From DASUCS01 sp041166745 (lineage in GTDB: Bacteria > Actinomycetota > Acidimicrobiia > Acidimicrobiales > JACDCH01): a stretch of 64,000 nucleotides of DNA. The stretch lies in NCBI GenBank assembly GCA_041166745.1, contig JBEEGH010000003.1, positions 302,749 to 366,748 on the forward strand, given 5' to 3'. The stretch's first letter is position 1; each line of letters starts with the position of its first letter. Positions 50,720 through 58,780 of this stretch are shown here, one piece after another. The translations under genes and the position numbers were made by a program. The notes under the pieces are model-generated. The model ran no database searches, was not told the DNA's origin, and saw only the letters and a list, made by a program, of their open reading frames with translations.

Positions 50720-51482
50720 CTCGCCGACAACCCACCTCGACGTGCTGCGCGCCTCCGCTGATCGGCTGCGTGCGGTGATTGCACCACTCGACGACCAGGA
50801 CCTCCAGAGGCCGGCCTACCCGACCGACTGGAACATCGCCGATGTCCTCTCCCACATCGGCTCGGGTGCGACCATCCAGCACCGGCGCATGGACGATGCG
50901 CTCGCGGATCAAGCGACACCCGACGACTTTGCTCCGACCGTGTGGGAAAGCTGGAACGCAAAGTCAGTCCGGGCGAAGGCCGACGACGCGCTGGAAGCCG
51001 ACCGTGCACTCATCGAAGGACTCGAAACACTCAGTGACGCCGACCGGGCACGCTTCCGCCTCGAGATGGGCCCGCTGACGTTCGACTTCGACGGCTTCGT
51101 TGCCATCCGACTCAACGAGCACGCCTTCCACACCTGGGACATCGAGGTCGCACTCGACCCCGCCGCCACGATCCCGGTCGACGCCGCCGCGCTCGTCGTC
51201 GACAACCTCGATCTCGTCGCCCGGTTCACCGCCAAGCCGACCGGAACGACACGCACCATCACCGTCGATACCGCTGCACCGGCGCGCCGATTCACCATCG
51301 ATCTGGCTAAGGAGAGCGTGACGTTCGCTCCGGGGACGACCGAAGCGGACGCCGATTTGACGCTGCCGGCGGAGGCCTTCGCCCGTCTCGTATACGGCCG
51401 TCTCGATGCGGAGCACAGCCCGCCCCTCGACGGCGACAGAACCGCCCTCGAGGAGCTGCGACTTGTGTACCCGGGACCCTGA
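50688..51482 (+). CDS. maleylpyruvate isomerase-family mycothiol-dependent enzyme (DinB-like)
   Basis: 264 residues from the ATG at 50688 (GTG at 50709 also possible). The N-terminal four-helix domain has LRASADRLRAVIAPLDDQDLQ, PTDWNIADVLSHIGSGA (metal His) and LNEHAFHTWDIEVAL (second His pair); a C-terminal alpha/beta domain follows. This is the MDMPI_N type, using mycothiol as thiol cofactor, which supports an actinobacterial host. Substrate unknown; coupling to a flavin reductase hints at detoxification. Confidence 0.82.
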   Translation: MDATETPVTDDSPTTHLDVLRASADRLRAVIAPLDDQDLQRPAYPTDWNIADVLSHIGSGATIQHRRMDDALADQATPDDFAPTVWESWNAKSVRAKADDALEADRALIEGLETLSDADRARFRLEMGPLTFDFDGFVAIRLNEHAFHTWDIEVALDPAATIPVDAAALVVDNLDLVARFTAKPTGTTRTITVDTAAPARRFTIDLAKESVTFAPGTTEADADLTLPAEAFARLVYGRLDAEHSPPLDGDRTALEELRLVYPGP

Positions 51483-51537
51483 TCTGCACATTTTGACGCG
51501 GGCCCAAACCGCCAGGCTGTGACCAGCGTTCGGTCAC

Positions 51538-51562
51538 CGATATACCGCTGGACGATGTATCG
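51538..51562. promoter_or_regulatory. possible PadR-type operator
   Basis: CGATA (51538-51542) and TATCG (51558-51562) form an inverted repeat just ahead of the small membrane-peptide gene, and the octamer CCGATATA present here recurs immediately before the PadR gene (about 52711-52718). A TATCAT hexamer at 51573-51578 could be the -10 box of a leaderless or nearly leaderless transcript. Confidence 0.35.
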
Positions 51563-51585
51563 GCAACCGGAGTATCATTACCTTC

Positions 51586-51732
51586 ATGAACTCCGTTGAC
51601 GACGACGTACCTACATGGTCATTTGCTCGCTCGCTCGTGTTCCTGATCATGGGTGTGCTGGGAGTCGTATTGGTCATTGCGTTGTTCGTTGCTCCGTCGG
51701 CGAGCGCCGCGGGTGGTTGTGGCGGCGGCTGA
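51586..51732 (+). CDS. 48-residue single-helix membrane peptide with Gly/Cys tail
   Basis: ATG at 51586 without a clear ribosome site. After a charged N-terminus (MNSVDDDVPTW) comes one transmembrane helix (about 13-38) and the C-terminus ASAAGGCGGG. The stop overlaps the likely start of the next membrane protein, implying coupled translation. No family recognised. Confidence 0.55.
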   Translation: MNSVDDDVPTWSFARSLVFLIMGVLGVVLVIALFVAPSASAAGGCGGG

Positions 51733-52732
51733 AGCCCGCGGCTGGCTCTTTGCGACGCTCTTCGTAACCATCGGGGGGATCGCCGCGGCGGCCATGCTCG
51801 CGCCGGCAGAGGCGGCACCCGCCGGTCGCACACTGAGTTGGCTTCTTTTCGTCGGCTCGTCTGTGCACGTCGCGGCGAGCGGCTGGCTGCTCGCGGTTCC
51901 TGAGGTCCGAGCGCACGCGCAACAGCACCGGGCGAGATACCTGTGGGTGCCGCTCGGACTCAGCGCCGGAGGTGCGCTCGCCGCCGGTGCGATCGCGCCG
52001 CAGTCCTTGGAATGGTTGTTGCTTGCGTTCTTCGCGTGGCAGTTCCTCCACTTTCAAAAGCAGAACCTCGGACTCGTGGCCTTGGCCGCGTCGTCGCATG
52101 GTGCCGGCAGCCTGCAACCTGACGAGCGGGCCGCGCTCCTCATTGCGGGGCACGCGGGGACACTCGCCATCGTCGCCCGTCCCCGACTTCTCGGTCTCGG
52201 GATCGATCCCGGTCTCGACGTTCTCTTCACGGCGGCGGCCATCGTCTTTTCGGGGGCGGCGCTCGCAGGCAGTCGCGCGCTGCTTGCTCGGAGCCGCAAT
52301 GAGCGTCCGAGCCCTCTCGTGGCGATGTACTTCACGGCCTTCGTGTTCTGGCTTCCGGTCTTCGTGTTCCGATCGCCGTTTGCGGCCGTCGGCGGTCTCG
52401 TGATTGCTCACGGCCTGCAGTACCTGCTGCTGACGGGGCTGGTTGCGGCAGGTGGAAGGGCGGCCGGCGACCGTGTGACTGCGCTCGCGAGGGCTGCCTT
52501 CGTTGTATTGGCGGGCGCAGCGGTGCTCAGCGCGGCATCGCATCTGCATGCCTCGGGGCGGCCAACGAGGTGGCTGTATGGCGCGTACGTCGGCGTTGTC
52601 GCCTCGCATTTCGTGGTCGACGCCGGGCTGTGGCGCTTGCGCGACGCGTTCCCTCGCCAGTTCCTCGCGTCGCGCTTGCCGTACCTTGTTCCGGGCAGTA
52701 GATCGGCCGCCGATATAGAGTGCCAAACGTGA
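51713..52732 (+). CDS. polytopic membrane protein of unknown function with conserved-looking histidines
   Basis: About 339 residues from GTG at 51713 (or 51719), overlapping the small peptide gene. About nine or ten helices. Histidines occur inside or at the ends of helices: SSVHVAASG, WQFLHFQKQNLG, VIAHGLQYLL, ASHLHASG and SHFVVDAGLWRLRD, a distribution reminiscent of diiron or haem membrane enzymes. I cannot assign a family. The PadR gene follows with a 4 bp overlap. Confidence 0.7.
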   Translation: MVVAAAEARGWLFATLFVTIGGIAAAAMLAPAEAAPAGRTLSWLLFVGSSVHVAASGWLLAVPEVRAHAQQHRARYLWVPLGLSAGGALAAGAIAPQSLEWLLLAFFAWQFLHFQKQNLGLVALAASSHGAGSLQPDERAALLIAGHAGTLAIVARPRLLGLGIDPGLDVLFTAAAIVFSGAALAGSRALLARSRNERPSPLVAMYFTAFVFWLPVFVFRSPFAAVGGLVIAHGLQYLLLTGLVAAGGRAAGDRVTALARAAFVVLAGAAVLSAASHLHASGRPTRWLYGAYVGVVASHFVVDAGLWRLRDAFPRQFLASRLPYLVPGSRSAADIECQT

Positions 52733-53094
52733 GCCCAGCGAAGCGTGCCGTCCGACGCGATCCCGCTGCCGAGGCGCTCGTCGCCTTTGGACGCTACGCC
52801 GGGTCGGCCACACTCATCCTCTCGAGTCTCGCTGAGGGCCCCAAGCACGGATATGCGCTGACGAAGGACATCGAGACATTCGCCGACGTCCGGCTCGCGC
52901 CGGGCACGCTGTACGAAGCGTTGTCACGACTCGAGGGCCAGGGTCTCATCGAGGCGCTCGAGAGCGACGACCGCCGCCGTCCGTATCGGATCACGTCGGC
53001 TGGCGCAGCCGCGCTGAAAGCTCACCTGGCGGCACAGCGCCGTGTCGCCGATGTCGGGCTACGTCGGCTCACCCGAAACGTCGGTCTCGCGTGA
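52729..53094 (+). CDS. PadR-family transcriptional regulator
   Basis: 121 residues from the GTG at 52729. Winged-helix core ATLILSSLAEGPKHGYALTKDIE, LAPGTLYEALSRLEGQGLIEAL, DDRRRPYRITSAGAAAL is the PadR signature; the C-terminal dimer helix is short. It overlaps the genes on both sides, so it probably regulates its own operon. Confidence 0.9.
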   Translation: MSPAKRAVRRDPAAEALVAFGRYAGSATLILSSLAEGPKHGYALTKDIETFADVRLAPGTLYEALSRLEGQGLIEALESDDRRRPYRITSAGAAALKAHLAAQRRVADVGLRRLTRNVGLA

Positions 53095-54116
53095 CTGCAG
53101 TCGACGACCGTGTCGCCCGTCGCGCGCGGCGGCTCGTGCGCAGCTACCCGCCCAAGTGGAGGGCCCGCTACGGCGACGAGTTCGTCGAGCTGCTCGTTCA
53201 GGACTTACGCGAGCGTCGCCGTTCGTTGCCGTTGACCGCCGATGTCTTGCGCGGCGCTACGGTCGCCCGCCTGCGAGAGGCGGGTGTCGGTAATCGGCCG
53301 CTCGGTCCTCCGGAGCAAGTGGATGCGAGCATGACGACCCTCGTGTGGTCGCTGGCTGTGTGCTTCCTCGTCGGGGTTGCGATGTGGTCCCAAGTTGTCG
53401 TCGGCTGGCGGTGGGAGCCGCCGAGCGGCCGGGCGGTGGCTGTCGCCATGCTGCTGATGTCCGCTGCGGTGGCGGTCTTGTGCGCTCTGGCCGCGCTCGC
53501 GTCCGTCCCGATCGTGTGGACGCTCGTCCGATCGGTGGCGCGCGGTCGGAGCCGAGCGCTGATTGCCCCTGCGCTGGTCTGGTCAAGCAGCGCATCCGCA
53601 GTGCTCCTCGGGTGTCGGCACTTCGCCGGCGGATGGCCCGGCACCGGCGGCCATGCCTGGGGCCACCACGCGCTGGTGCCAGCGGGTCTCGCGTCGTTCG
53701 GTTGGGCGGCGACGCGCGGGCTCTCGGCGTACTGGGCGCATCCGGGCGCCCTCGCGTCGTTTCCCATCATGGAGATGCTGTGGATGCTGATGAGCCCGGT
53801 GGCGCTCATCGGTCTCGTCGCCAGCTCGGCGCGGATCGTGCGTCGGCTCGATCTCTCACCGCGCGTCGTGCGTTACGAGATCATCGTCGCGGCCGTCGCT
53901 GTGGCGTTCGCGCTCATGTTCGTGCTCGGCGCGGGCGCGTGGGTGCTCGACAACGGCGCACCGGGGCCGACCGGTATCTATCGCGTAGGGCTGATCGATT
54001 TCGCCGGTCTCGGCGTGATGGCTGCGGCCTGCGCCACGGCGCGTCGAGCCGCGCTTCGCGCACGGCACGCCATCAGGTCCGGGTGTCACGTCATGGCGGG
54101 GTTGGAGTCGTCGTGA
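53091..54116 (+). CDS. membrane protein associated with PadR regulator
   Basis: 341 residues, GTG start overlapping the PadR stop (GTGA). The N-terminus RRLVRSYPPKWRARYGDEFVELL is a motif common in actinobacterial membrane proteins that sit behind PadR regulators; seven or so helices follow (from residue about 82). Function unknown; such proteins may act as membrane anchors of the regulator. Confidence 0.75.
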   Translation: MTAVDDRVARRARRLVRSYPPKWRARYGDEFVELLVQDLRERRRSLPLTADVLRGATVARLREAGVGNRPLGPPEQVDASMTTLVWSLAVCFLVGVAMWSQVVVGWRWEPPSGRAVAVAMLLMSAAVAVLCALAALASVPIVWTLVRSVARGRSRALIAPALVWSSSASAVLLGCRHFAGGWPGTGGHAWGHHALVPAGLASFGWAATRGLSAYWAHPGALASFPIMEMLWMLMSPVALIGLVASSARIVRRLDLSPRVVRYEIIVAAVAVAFALMFVLGAGAWVLDNGAPGPTGIYRVGLIDFAGLGVMAAACATARRAALRARHAIRSGCHVMAGLESS

Positions 54117-54175
54117 ACTCCTGACACATCGCGCCGCGTGACACGTGCGATGTGTAGACGCTCCGGTGTCGACTG

Positions 54176-54880
54176 TCAGTTCCACTCGTGCAGGGTGATC
54201 TCGCCACCGAGTACCTCAACGACAGAGCGGTGACTCAGCCAGTCGCCGCCGTTCACGAACAGGCCGAGCGGCAACTCGGTGCGCTCTGGCAGATGTGTGT
54301 GGCCGAGCACGACGGCATCAAAGCCGCGTTCGAACAACGCGTTCGCAGTCCGGTGATGTGGATACTCGCCGCGGGACCGACGCCGACGGTCGAGTGCGAG
54401 CTGAGCTCGTGACCACCCGCGGTACACGTCGGACTTGGCAAAAAGAGCGAACCGCGAGAGTCGACCACCGAACTCGTAGAGATCAGGATGTGCCGCGTAG
54501 AACGGCTCGGAGAGATGGCCGTGCTCGATACGGATGCGTCGACCGCCGCTGGTCACGTTCAGGAACGGCGCAGTCACAATCGGAAGGTCGAGTAGCAGAT
54601 GCTCGAGCATGATGTCGTGGTTGCCGAGCACGTAGTAGATCTGAGACCCCGCCGAGCGCAGCCGCCGCAAGCGGCGAATGACCGGCAGCGCTGCTGCTAT
54701 CAGTGAGCTCCAACGGCTCTGGAGCAGATCGAATCCGTCGCCATTGATGCAGAGACTGGCACCGCTCTCCTCGACATGGTCGAGGAAGAGGAGCAGCTCC
54801 TCGACCGCGTTGGCCACAGGGCTGCCGAGGTGCAGATCAGAGATCACGAACAAGTGATTCGAGCGGATGTCGAGGATCAT
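54176..54880 (-). CDS. calcineurin-like metallophosphoesterase, LpxH-like
   Basis: 234 residues. The dimetal site is complete: FVISDLHLGS (D15, H17), INGDGFDLL, YVLGNHDIML, EHGH and VLGHTHLPER. The pattern is close to UDP-2,3-diacylglucosamine hydrolase, but a lipid A role is unlikely in an actinobacterium, so the substrate is open. It overlaps the upstream cyclic-nucleotide-binding gene by 4 bp, which suggests joint function. Confidence 0.82.
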   Translation of the reverse strand: MILDIRSNHLFVISDLHLGSPVANAVEELLLFLDHVEESGASLCINGDGFDLLQSRWSSLIAAALPVIRRLRRLRSAGSQIYYVLGNHDIMLEHLLLDLPIVTAPFLNVTSGGRRIRIEHGHLSEPFYAAHPDLYEFGGRLSRFALFAKSDVYRGWSRAQLALDRRRRSRGEYPHHRTANALFERGFDAVVLGHTHLPERTELPLGLFVNGGDWLSHRSVVEVLGGEITLHEWN

Positions 54881-55311
54881 CGGGCATCGAGCCGCTGGTT
54901 CAGCGCCCGAACGCGACCGCTCAAGATGTGCAACATCTCCAACGCGAGCGACGGATCACGTCGCAAGCGCAAGAGCAAACCACCCGGGCCAATGACCAGC
55001 AATCGGGTTCTGCCATCGGCACGCGCGTCAGCGTCCCGGGGCAGGGATTCAAGGAGCGACATCTCACCGAAGAATTCGCCGCGCTCTACGACTTGCAAGA
55101 TCGTGTCGGAGCAGTCGCGGTGCCGCGAGATCACGACTCGCCCGGATTGCACGATGAACATCTCCGCACCATCGTCGCCTTCGCGCACGATCATCTCGCC
55201 GTCGGCAAACTCCACCTCGCGCTCGATCGCTCGGGCAACCCGCCTTGATTGTCCGCTCACGAGGCCGCCGGGGTCAGGAACCGAATCAGGTCGCAACTTC
55301 TCGTCACTCAA
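54877..55311 (-). CDS. cyclic nucleotide-binding domain protein
   Basis: 144 residues, apparently from a TTG at 55311. One CNB domain: FADGEMIVREGDDGAEMFIV, RGEFFGEMSLLESLPRDADARA (phosphate-binding cassette with the Arg) and a C-terminal helix LEMLHILSGRVRALNQRL. There is no DNA-binding helix-turn-helix, so it is a stand-alone sensor, probably passing a cAMP signal to the coupled phosphoesterase. Confidence 0.85.
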   Translation of the reverse strand: MSDEKLRPDSVPDPGGLVSGQSRRVARAIEREVEFADGEMIVREGDDGAEMFIVQSGRVVISRHRDCSDTILQVVERGEFFGEMSLLESLPRDADARADGRTRLLVIGPGGLLLRLRRDPSLALEMLHILSGRVRALNQRLDAR

Positions 55312-55353
55312 GGACGATAGGTAGCGAACAGCACAAGTTGAATAGCCGAGACG

Positions 55354-55815
55354 GTGACAGTTTCCTTACTGGAGGAGTGGATACGTACGACCATGTTCCG
55401 GGAGGCGACTGCCGAAGACTTCCACGCCGGCAACTCACGAACTGTCGCGTTCAGACGTTTACAGGTCATGAGGATTTCCGGAGCAACTCGGTCCCGTTCA
55501 TCGTCGGTCACCACGTCGGAACTCGCGGCGGTTCAGCGCCTTTGGTCGATCGCGGGACTGCCGCCGACGTCCGGCTACGGGACGGTGATCTTGGCTGTCC
55601 TCTTGGCTTCCGCTCCAGCGCTCGTTGACATGGTGTCGTCGATCGATTTCGACGATGCCGTAGCCGTTGCTGACGCCGTCGACGCGCTGCTGCACTGGCG
55701 CGACGACGTGGAGCAAGGCCTCTGCCTCCAAGCGTCGCTCAAGCAACTCGACATGGCGACCTGGTCGCGGACTCCGCCGGCGTTGCTGAAGGGACTTCCT
55801 GGTTCGGCCAGATGA
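55354..55815 (+). CDS. hypothetical protein
   Basis: Up to 153 residues from a GTG; an internal ATG at 55468 would give a shorter product. The second half (from SELAAVQRLWSIAGLPP) is a plausible helical protein with good codon bias, the first part less so. Its last 77 bp overlap the end of the signal peptidase gene on the other strand. No family recognised, so it may be partly spurious. Confidence 0.45.
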   Translation: MTVSLLEEWIRTTMFREATAEDFHAGNSRTVAFRRLQVMRISGATRSRSSSVTTSELAAVQRLWSIAGLPPTSGYGTVILAVLLASAPALVDMVSSIDFDDAVAVADAVDALLHWRDDVEQGLCLQASLKQLDMATWSRTPPALLKGLPGSAR

Positions 55816-57022
55816 CGATCGTGGTTCCGACGCCGAGCACGAGGGTTGCGAGAAGGCCGAGAGCTGCTTGGTGGCGTACGTCTGCGGGCGAGTGCACAGG
55901 ATCGGCGGCCGTTGTGCCGAGCGGTGTGGTGGTGGTGATGACGGGGCCCGTTGGTGACGACGTCGGTTTCACGTTTGCCAGTGCGAGTTCCAACGCGGTG
56001 AGTTGGAAGGGCAACTCCGACGTGGAGGTCACGGGTTCGGCTCCATCGATGCTTACGCTCGACGACGCCGTGACCGCCACGGCGATGGCGGCTGTGCCGG
56101 TTCCGGTTTCTTGCGCCACCGCGATCGCGAGACTCTGGATCTGGGCGAGATCGAGCGCGCCGGTCACGTTCAGGGCGCCTGCGACAATCGCCGAGGGCGG
56201 CACCAGCGGGAGCGTGGTGTGCCAACCGCTCGGCGTCGACAAGTCAGCGTCGAGGCGTACGGTGCCGCTGACCGAGCCCGACAAGGCAGTGGTCGAGTAG
56301 CGGAAGGTGACGGCGATAGTGGTGAGCAGCTTGGTGAAAACTGGGTCGCCGGTGGCGAGCCGGCCAGTCGGGTAGGTGACGCTGACCGGTACGTCGGCCC
56401 CGTAGGTGAATGAGCCGGTCTGGGTGGGCGGGACCGCGGCGGCTACGGCTGGGGCGGATGGCAGTGCGTAGACGAGTGCCACCGCGATGAGAAGCGCGAT
56501 GTCGAGTCCCACCAGCGCTTTGCGGGCACGGTCAGGCAGGCGGGAGCGCCGGCTGGGACGGTGTGCCCGAGCCAATCGAGGTTGGGGGTTCACGAGGAGT
56601 CCTCCGAGGAGTGCGAGCGCGGCGGCAACCAGCAGGCCGCGAGTGATCGGCGAGTCCAGGACGGCCCCGATCTTTGGGACATGTAGTACCGCTCGACCGA
56701 CGATCTGGTCAGCGGCGGGTTGCGTGGGGTCGGTGGATTGGTTGTCGTCGCCCTTCACGACGAATCCGTTCGGATCGCCTCCGATGATGCGGTGCAGCAC
56801 GAGGAGGTGGCCGTCCTCCCCGCCGTGGTAGGCGACGATGTCGCCGGAGTGGTATGAGCTCGTCGGCATGGTCACGACGAGGTCGCCGTCGTGGTAGGTC
56901 GGCTCCATGCTCACACCGTTGGTTACCTGGTAGCCGATTCGGCCGGTGGCGACGGCGCCGCCGGCCGCGGCAATCGTGCCGATGAGCACGACAGCGACGA
57001 GGCGGCGCAGTGATCGGTGCAT
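55739..57022 (-). CDS. SipW-like signal peptidase I with long C-terminal beta-rich extension
   Basis: 427 residues. N-terminal helix (about 8-28), then the S26 protease domain with Ser-His dyad of the archaeal/SipW kind: Ser in NGVSMEPTYHDGDLVV (about 38) and His in LLVLHRIIG, plus FVVKGDDNQSTD and VGRAVLHVPKIG. A second helix (about 128-145) and third (about 170-195) follow, then a Ser/Thr-rich beta domain (about 205-365, FTYGADVPVSVTYPTG, DPVFTKLLTTIAVTF) resembling DUF5305, and a final helix. SipW proteins are usually about 190 residues. Confidence 0.83.
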   Translation of the reverse strand: MHRSLRRLVAVVLIGTIAAAGGAVATGRIGYQVTNGVSMEPTYHDGDLVVTMPTSSYHSGDIVAYHGGEDGHLLVLHRIIGGDPNGFVVKGDDNQSTDPTQPAADQIVGRAVLHVPKIGAVLDSPITRGLLVAAALALLGGLLVNPQPRLARAHRPSRRSRLPDRARKALVGLDIALLIAVALVYALPSAPAVAAAVPPTQTGSFTYGADVPVSVTYPTGRLATGDPVFTKLLTTIAVTFRYSTTALSGSVSGTVRLDADLSTPSGWHTTLPLVPPSAIVAGALNVTGALDLAQIQSLAIAVAQETGTGTAAIAVAVTASSSVSIDGAEPVTSTSELPFQLTALELALANVKPTSSPTGPVITTTTPLGTTAADPVHSPADVRHQAALGLLATLVLGVGTTIVIWPNQEVPSATPAESATRSPCRVA

Positions 57023-57058
57023 GGTGCGGACAGTCCTTGTGAGAGTCGAGTGACCGAC

Positions 57059-57094
57059 CTGAATGGCCCACCTCTCGCGAGATGGGCCATTCGG
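57059..57094. terminator. strong hairpin between exported-protein gene and signal peptidase gene
   Basis: GAATGGCCCA (57061-57070) pairs perfectly with TGGGCCATTC (57083-57092); inside, TCTCGCGAGA (57073-57082) is itself a palindrome, leaving a two-base bulge. Between the two minus-strand genes this can work as a partial terminator or mRNA stabiliser, lowering expression of the peptidase relative to its substrate. Confidence 0.65.
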
Positions 57095-57103
57095 TCAGGA
57101 CAG

Positions 57104-57502
57104 TCAGGCGACGGTGACGGCGAGGCTTGTGACGCCGACCCTGTCAGCGCCCGCGGTGGTGCACGTGGACACGTGAGTCGTTCCGTCGATGGCGTCGCAG
57201 GTGAATGCGACGGCGTTGCCGCCCGTGAAGACCACCGTCGGCGTCTTGCCGTCGGCGTTCGCATTGGCGAACGTCAGCGCCACGGAGTGCACCGCAGTGT
57301 TGGCGGGCGCATCGCCGAAGCTGTACTCGACGCTGGACAGCGTCGCGCCGGTCACGCTCTGGCTGACGGTGCCGCCGACGAACTGCGTGCTGCCGGCATT
57401 GTTGGTGACCCCGGTACTGGTGAACGCACTGCCGGCGATACCAGCAGTGGCGGCGAGGGCAACAGCCCCGACGAGCATCTTGGCGCGCTTGTTGAGATTC
57501 AT
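57104..57502 (-). CDS. small exported protein, probable SipW-type substrate (TasA/pilin-like)
   Basis: 132 residues from the ATG at 57502, preceded by AAGGAG. Signal region MNLNKRAKMLVGAVALAATA followed by GIAGSAFTSTGVTN resembles signal peptides cut by SipW (hydrophobic core then AFT/AFF). The mature part is beta-rich with two Cys (FTCDAIDGTTHVSTC) probably bridged, and Ala/Thr/Val-rich strands. It lies directly upstream of the SipW-like gene, as TasA does in Bacillus. A fibre-forming function is inferred. Confidence 0.72.
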   Translation of the reverse strand: MNLNKRAKMLVGAVALAATAGIAGSAFTSTGVTNNAGSTQFVGGTVSQSVTGATLSSVEYSFGDAPANTAVHSVALTFANANADGKTPTVVFTGGNAVAFTCDAIDGTTHVSTCTTAGADRVGVTSLAVTVA

Positions 57503-57821
57503 ATCATTGGCTCCTTGTGGTTGTGGCACTTCGGCCGACCCACGATGGGCGCCCGTGACCTTCCGTCCGCGTTGCCGCGAGCGTGCTGTCGTGCTGACGG
57601 CTTTCATCCGTCCAGCCCGTTGTCGGCAGCGCGCATCGAGCGCTTCATGGCGCGATCGCACCACACCCCATTGCAGCGGAGCGATCCAGAGTCCGGCGAT
57701 GACGACATTGCGACGTCCTGACGTCTCGATGAATCCTCGGGGGAATCCGAGCGGACGGTGTGATAGAGACGCACTGACAGACTCGCGATGAGTTTCGGGA
57801 GGGACTGCGGTCTCAAGAACC
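57503..57821. other. 319 bp divergent intergenic region
   Basis: Lies between the exported-protein gene (minus) and the PPOX-family gene (plus). It must hold both promoters. I see no convincing ORF, RNA or riboswitch; short open frames here have poor codon bias. One inverted-repeat-rich stretch near 57640-57720 is not strong enough to call. Confidence 0.4.
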
Positions 57822-58352
57822 ATGGAAGCAACAAATCTCGGTAAGGACGATGGGCTGCCCACGATCCAGTGGCCCCAAGTTGAGGCGCAACTCGCTGACC
57901 TCCTGATGCACGACGACCCGCGCTCGCCGAACCGCTCGACGTTCTGGCTGACGACGTTGAACGCCGACGGAAGCGCACACGTGACAAGCGTGGGCGCGCT
58001 CTGGCACGCGGGCTCCTGCTGGTTCCAGACTGCCGAACGCACCCGCAAGGCGAAGAACGTTGCACGCGACCGGCGTTGCACGATGAGTGTCGCCACGAAA
58101 GGCTTCGACGTGATGATCGCCGGCGAAGCCCGGCGCGTGACCGACCCGAAGATCGTGGCCGAGATCGCGGCGTTGTGGGCGAAGAGCGGATGGCCCGTCC
58201 AGCCCGACGACTCGGGAACCGGCATCACCGCGCCGTTCAACGCGCCGACGCTCGGTCCGCCGCCGTGGTTCGTCTACGAAGTCAGGCCCAGCACGGCAAC
58301 CGCAGTCGGTACCGCCGAAGATACGCCGGGTTCAACGCGTTGGCGGTTCTAG
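57822..58352 (+). CDS. pyridoxamine 5'-phosphate oxidase-family (split-barrel flavin) protein
   Basis: 176 residues. NRSTFWLTTLNADGSAHVTSVGALWHAGSCWFQT and RKAKNVARDRRCTMSVATKGFDVMIAGEARRV are the split beta-barrel pattern of PPOX-like FMN or F420 proteins in actinobacteria. Substrate unknown. A possible terminator hairpin follows at 58401-58422. Confidence 0.85.
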   Translation: MEATNLGKDDGLPTIQWPQVEAQLADLLMHDDPRSPNRSTFWLTTLNADGSAHVTSVGALWHAGSCWFQTAERTRKAKNVARDRRCTMSVATKGFDVMIAGEARRVTDPKIVAEIAALWAKSGWPVQPDDSGTGITAPFNAPTLGPPPWFVYEVRPSTATAVGTAEDTPGSTRWRF

Positions 58353-58400
58353 AGCGGCGATAGGAACGCTGCAGCTGGGTCGACGACGTCCGCCCGCATG

Positions 58401-58422
58401 CGAGTTCAGCGCGCCGAACTCG
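58401..58422. terminator. small inverted repeat between convergent genes
   Basis: CGAGTTC (58401-58407) and GAACTCG (58416-58422) around an eight-base loop, between the PPOX gene end (58352) and the end of the STAS gene on the minus strand (58448). Plausible bidirectional terminator; no T tract. Confidence 0.4.
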
Positions 58423-58447
58423 TCGGCTACCGAACGGAACTGTGGTG

Positions 58448-58780
58448 TCAGCTGTCGGACTCGACGACCTCGACGATCACGTCAAAGCCGGAGATCTCGA
58501 TGACACGACGCGCGGGCGACCCGATCGAAGCGATGATCTTGAAGCCGATCTGAGCCACCTCCAGCCGCGACGACAACGCAAATAGCACCCGCATGCCGAT
58601 GCTGTCGATGTAGGAGACCGCAGTGAGATCGACGGTTACGGTCAGCGTGCGGTTGGTGATCGCAGCCAACAACTGGTCTTCGACGAAGCGTGCATTCGAC
58701 AGATCGATCTCACCCTCGACCACGACCAACACCGACGCATCGTCGGATCGAGTCGTCAGCGTGACGCCTAGCGCGGTCAT
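58448..58780 (-). CDS. STAS-domain anti-sigma factor antagonist
   Basis: 110 residues. EGEIDLSNARFVEDQL and LTAVSYIDSIGMRVLFALSSRLE; S60 in DSIG is the expected phosphorylation site. The start overlaps the stop of the upstream phosphatase-kinase by 4 bp, so that protein is almost certainly its partner. Confidence 0.9.
   Translation of the reverse strand: MTALGVTLTTRSDDASVLVVVEGEIDLSNARFVEDQLLAAITNRTLTVTVDLTAVSYIDSIGMRVLFALSSRLEVAQIGFKIIASIGSPARRVIEISGFDVIVEVVESDS

Noticed and set aside
57503..57620. Cyclic di-GMP (GEMM) riboswitch ahead of the exported protein gene
   Set aside because: Some GEMM-like fragments appear on the minus strand, but the conserved paired core cannot be drawn.
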